Shown: piece after piece, positions 63,856-64,000 of the stretch
Numbering within the stretch: the first letter of the stretch is position 1
How the letters are laid out: each line of letters starts with the position of its first letter
Assembly (NCBI GenBank): GCA_932521025.1
Contig: OW051468.1
Span: forward strand, 6,944,064 to 7,008,063
Reading direction: 5' to 3'
Length of the DNA: 64,000 nt
Origin: Oscheius onirici
Taxonomy: Eukaryota; Nematoda; Chromadorea; Rhabditida; Rhabditidae
Notes under the pieces: model-generated
Seen by the model: only the letters and a program-made list of their open reading frames with translations
Told to the model about the DNA's origin: nothing
The model's database searches: none
Program-made: the position numbers and the translations under genes

Positions 63856-64000
63856 TTGGGGTGCTTATATACGTTACCCGGACCTATTCCATATAAGCCC
63901 CCCACGGAAGTCATTTTCATCCCCCACCTTCAGGCCTTGTTTTTAACCCCCACCCTCATCCCATACTTACCCCCCACATGTCCATTTTCTACTGCCCGCC

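Overview
The window looks like a gene-dense piece of nuclear genome from a free-living nematode, probably rhabditid and Caenorhabditis-like. The evidence is the many short introns (often 36-60 nt) with TTTCAG-type acceptors, acceptors placed directly before start codons (consistent with spliced-leader trans-splicing), frequent GGA glycine codons, and nematode-flavoured families (an FTH/F-box-like relic, a possible MSP-fold protein, an ALG-type Argonaute, a SMG-1 with a short C-terminal insert). All gene models were spliced by eye; spans run from first to last coding base and include introns.

Left part (1-18 kb): a neuropeptide-type GPCR (523-4576 +) with a young long-inverted-repeat transposon in its first intron; a RRM plus zinc-finger protein (4694-6401 -) sharing a 99-bp divergent promoter with a four-TM MARVEL-like protein (6501-7606 +); a 60-aa one-TM protein (8150-8508 +); the ciliary BBSome gene bbs-9 (8732-11519 +) with an X-box almost touching its ATG; IMP3 (11592-12359 -) and a HAPSTR1 homologue (12719-13558 -), possibly one operon; an old inverted-repeat element (about 14.4-16.6 kb); and a decayed F-box/FTH-like gene (17018-18105 -).

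Middle (18-47 kb): the nonsense-mediated-decay kinase SMG-1 (18631-27504 +); a hairpin element carrying a fragment of a host gene (about 28.65-28.92 kb); an NDUFA4-like subunit (29097-29795 +); the AAA ATPase AFG2/SPATA5 (29931-35123 +), whose large intron holds an intronless broken gene on the other strand (31078-32185) related to that fragment; the depalmitoylase ABHD17 (35402-36714 -); an unrecognised 141-aa protein (38508-38970 -); and a TIAM-type Rac GEF (39393-44460 -).

Right part (47-64 kb): an intronless Lys/Glu-rich membrane-anchored protein (47116-47679 +), a slicer-competent Argonaute (48278-52005 -), an intronless protein with a possible MSP-like fold (54210-54920 -), and a GDSL/phospholipase-B-like membrane protein whose catalytic blocks all appear mutated (55591-58512 -), with a second small Lys-motif membrane protein nested in its intron (56794-57090 -). 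I suspect a spermatogenesis-biased neighbourhood. RPS15 (59188-59892 +), a 72-aa protein (60437-61159 +) and the 5' two thirds of the pseudokinase NRBP (61345 to beyond the window, +) follow. Several compact palindromes and MITE-like elements are scattered through the window.

The strongest candidates for something undescribed are the phospholipase-B-like pseudoenzyme with its nested gene, the pair of small 'PLL..C.GKKK' membrane proteins, the AFG2 with a degenerate first AAA domain, and the hairpin element that captured a host gene fragment.
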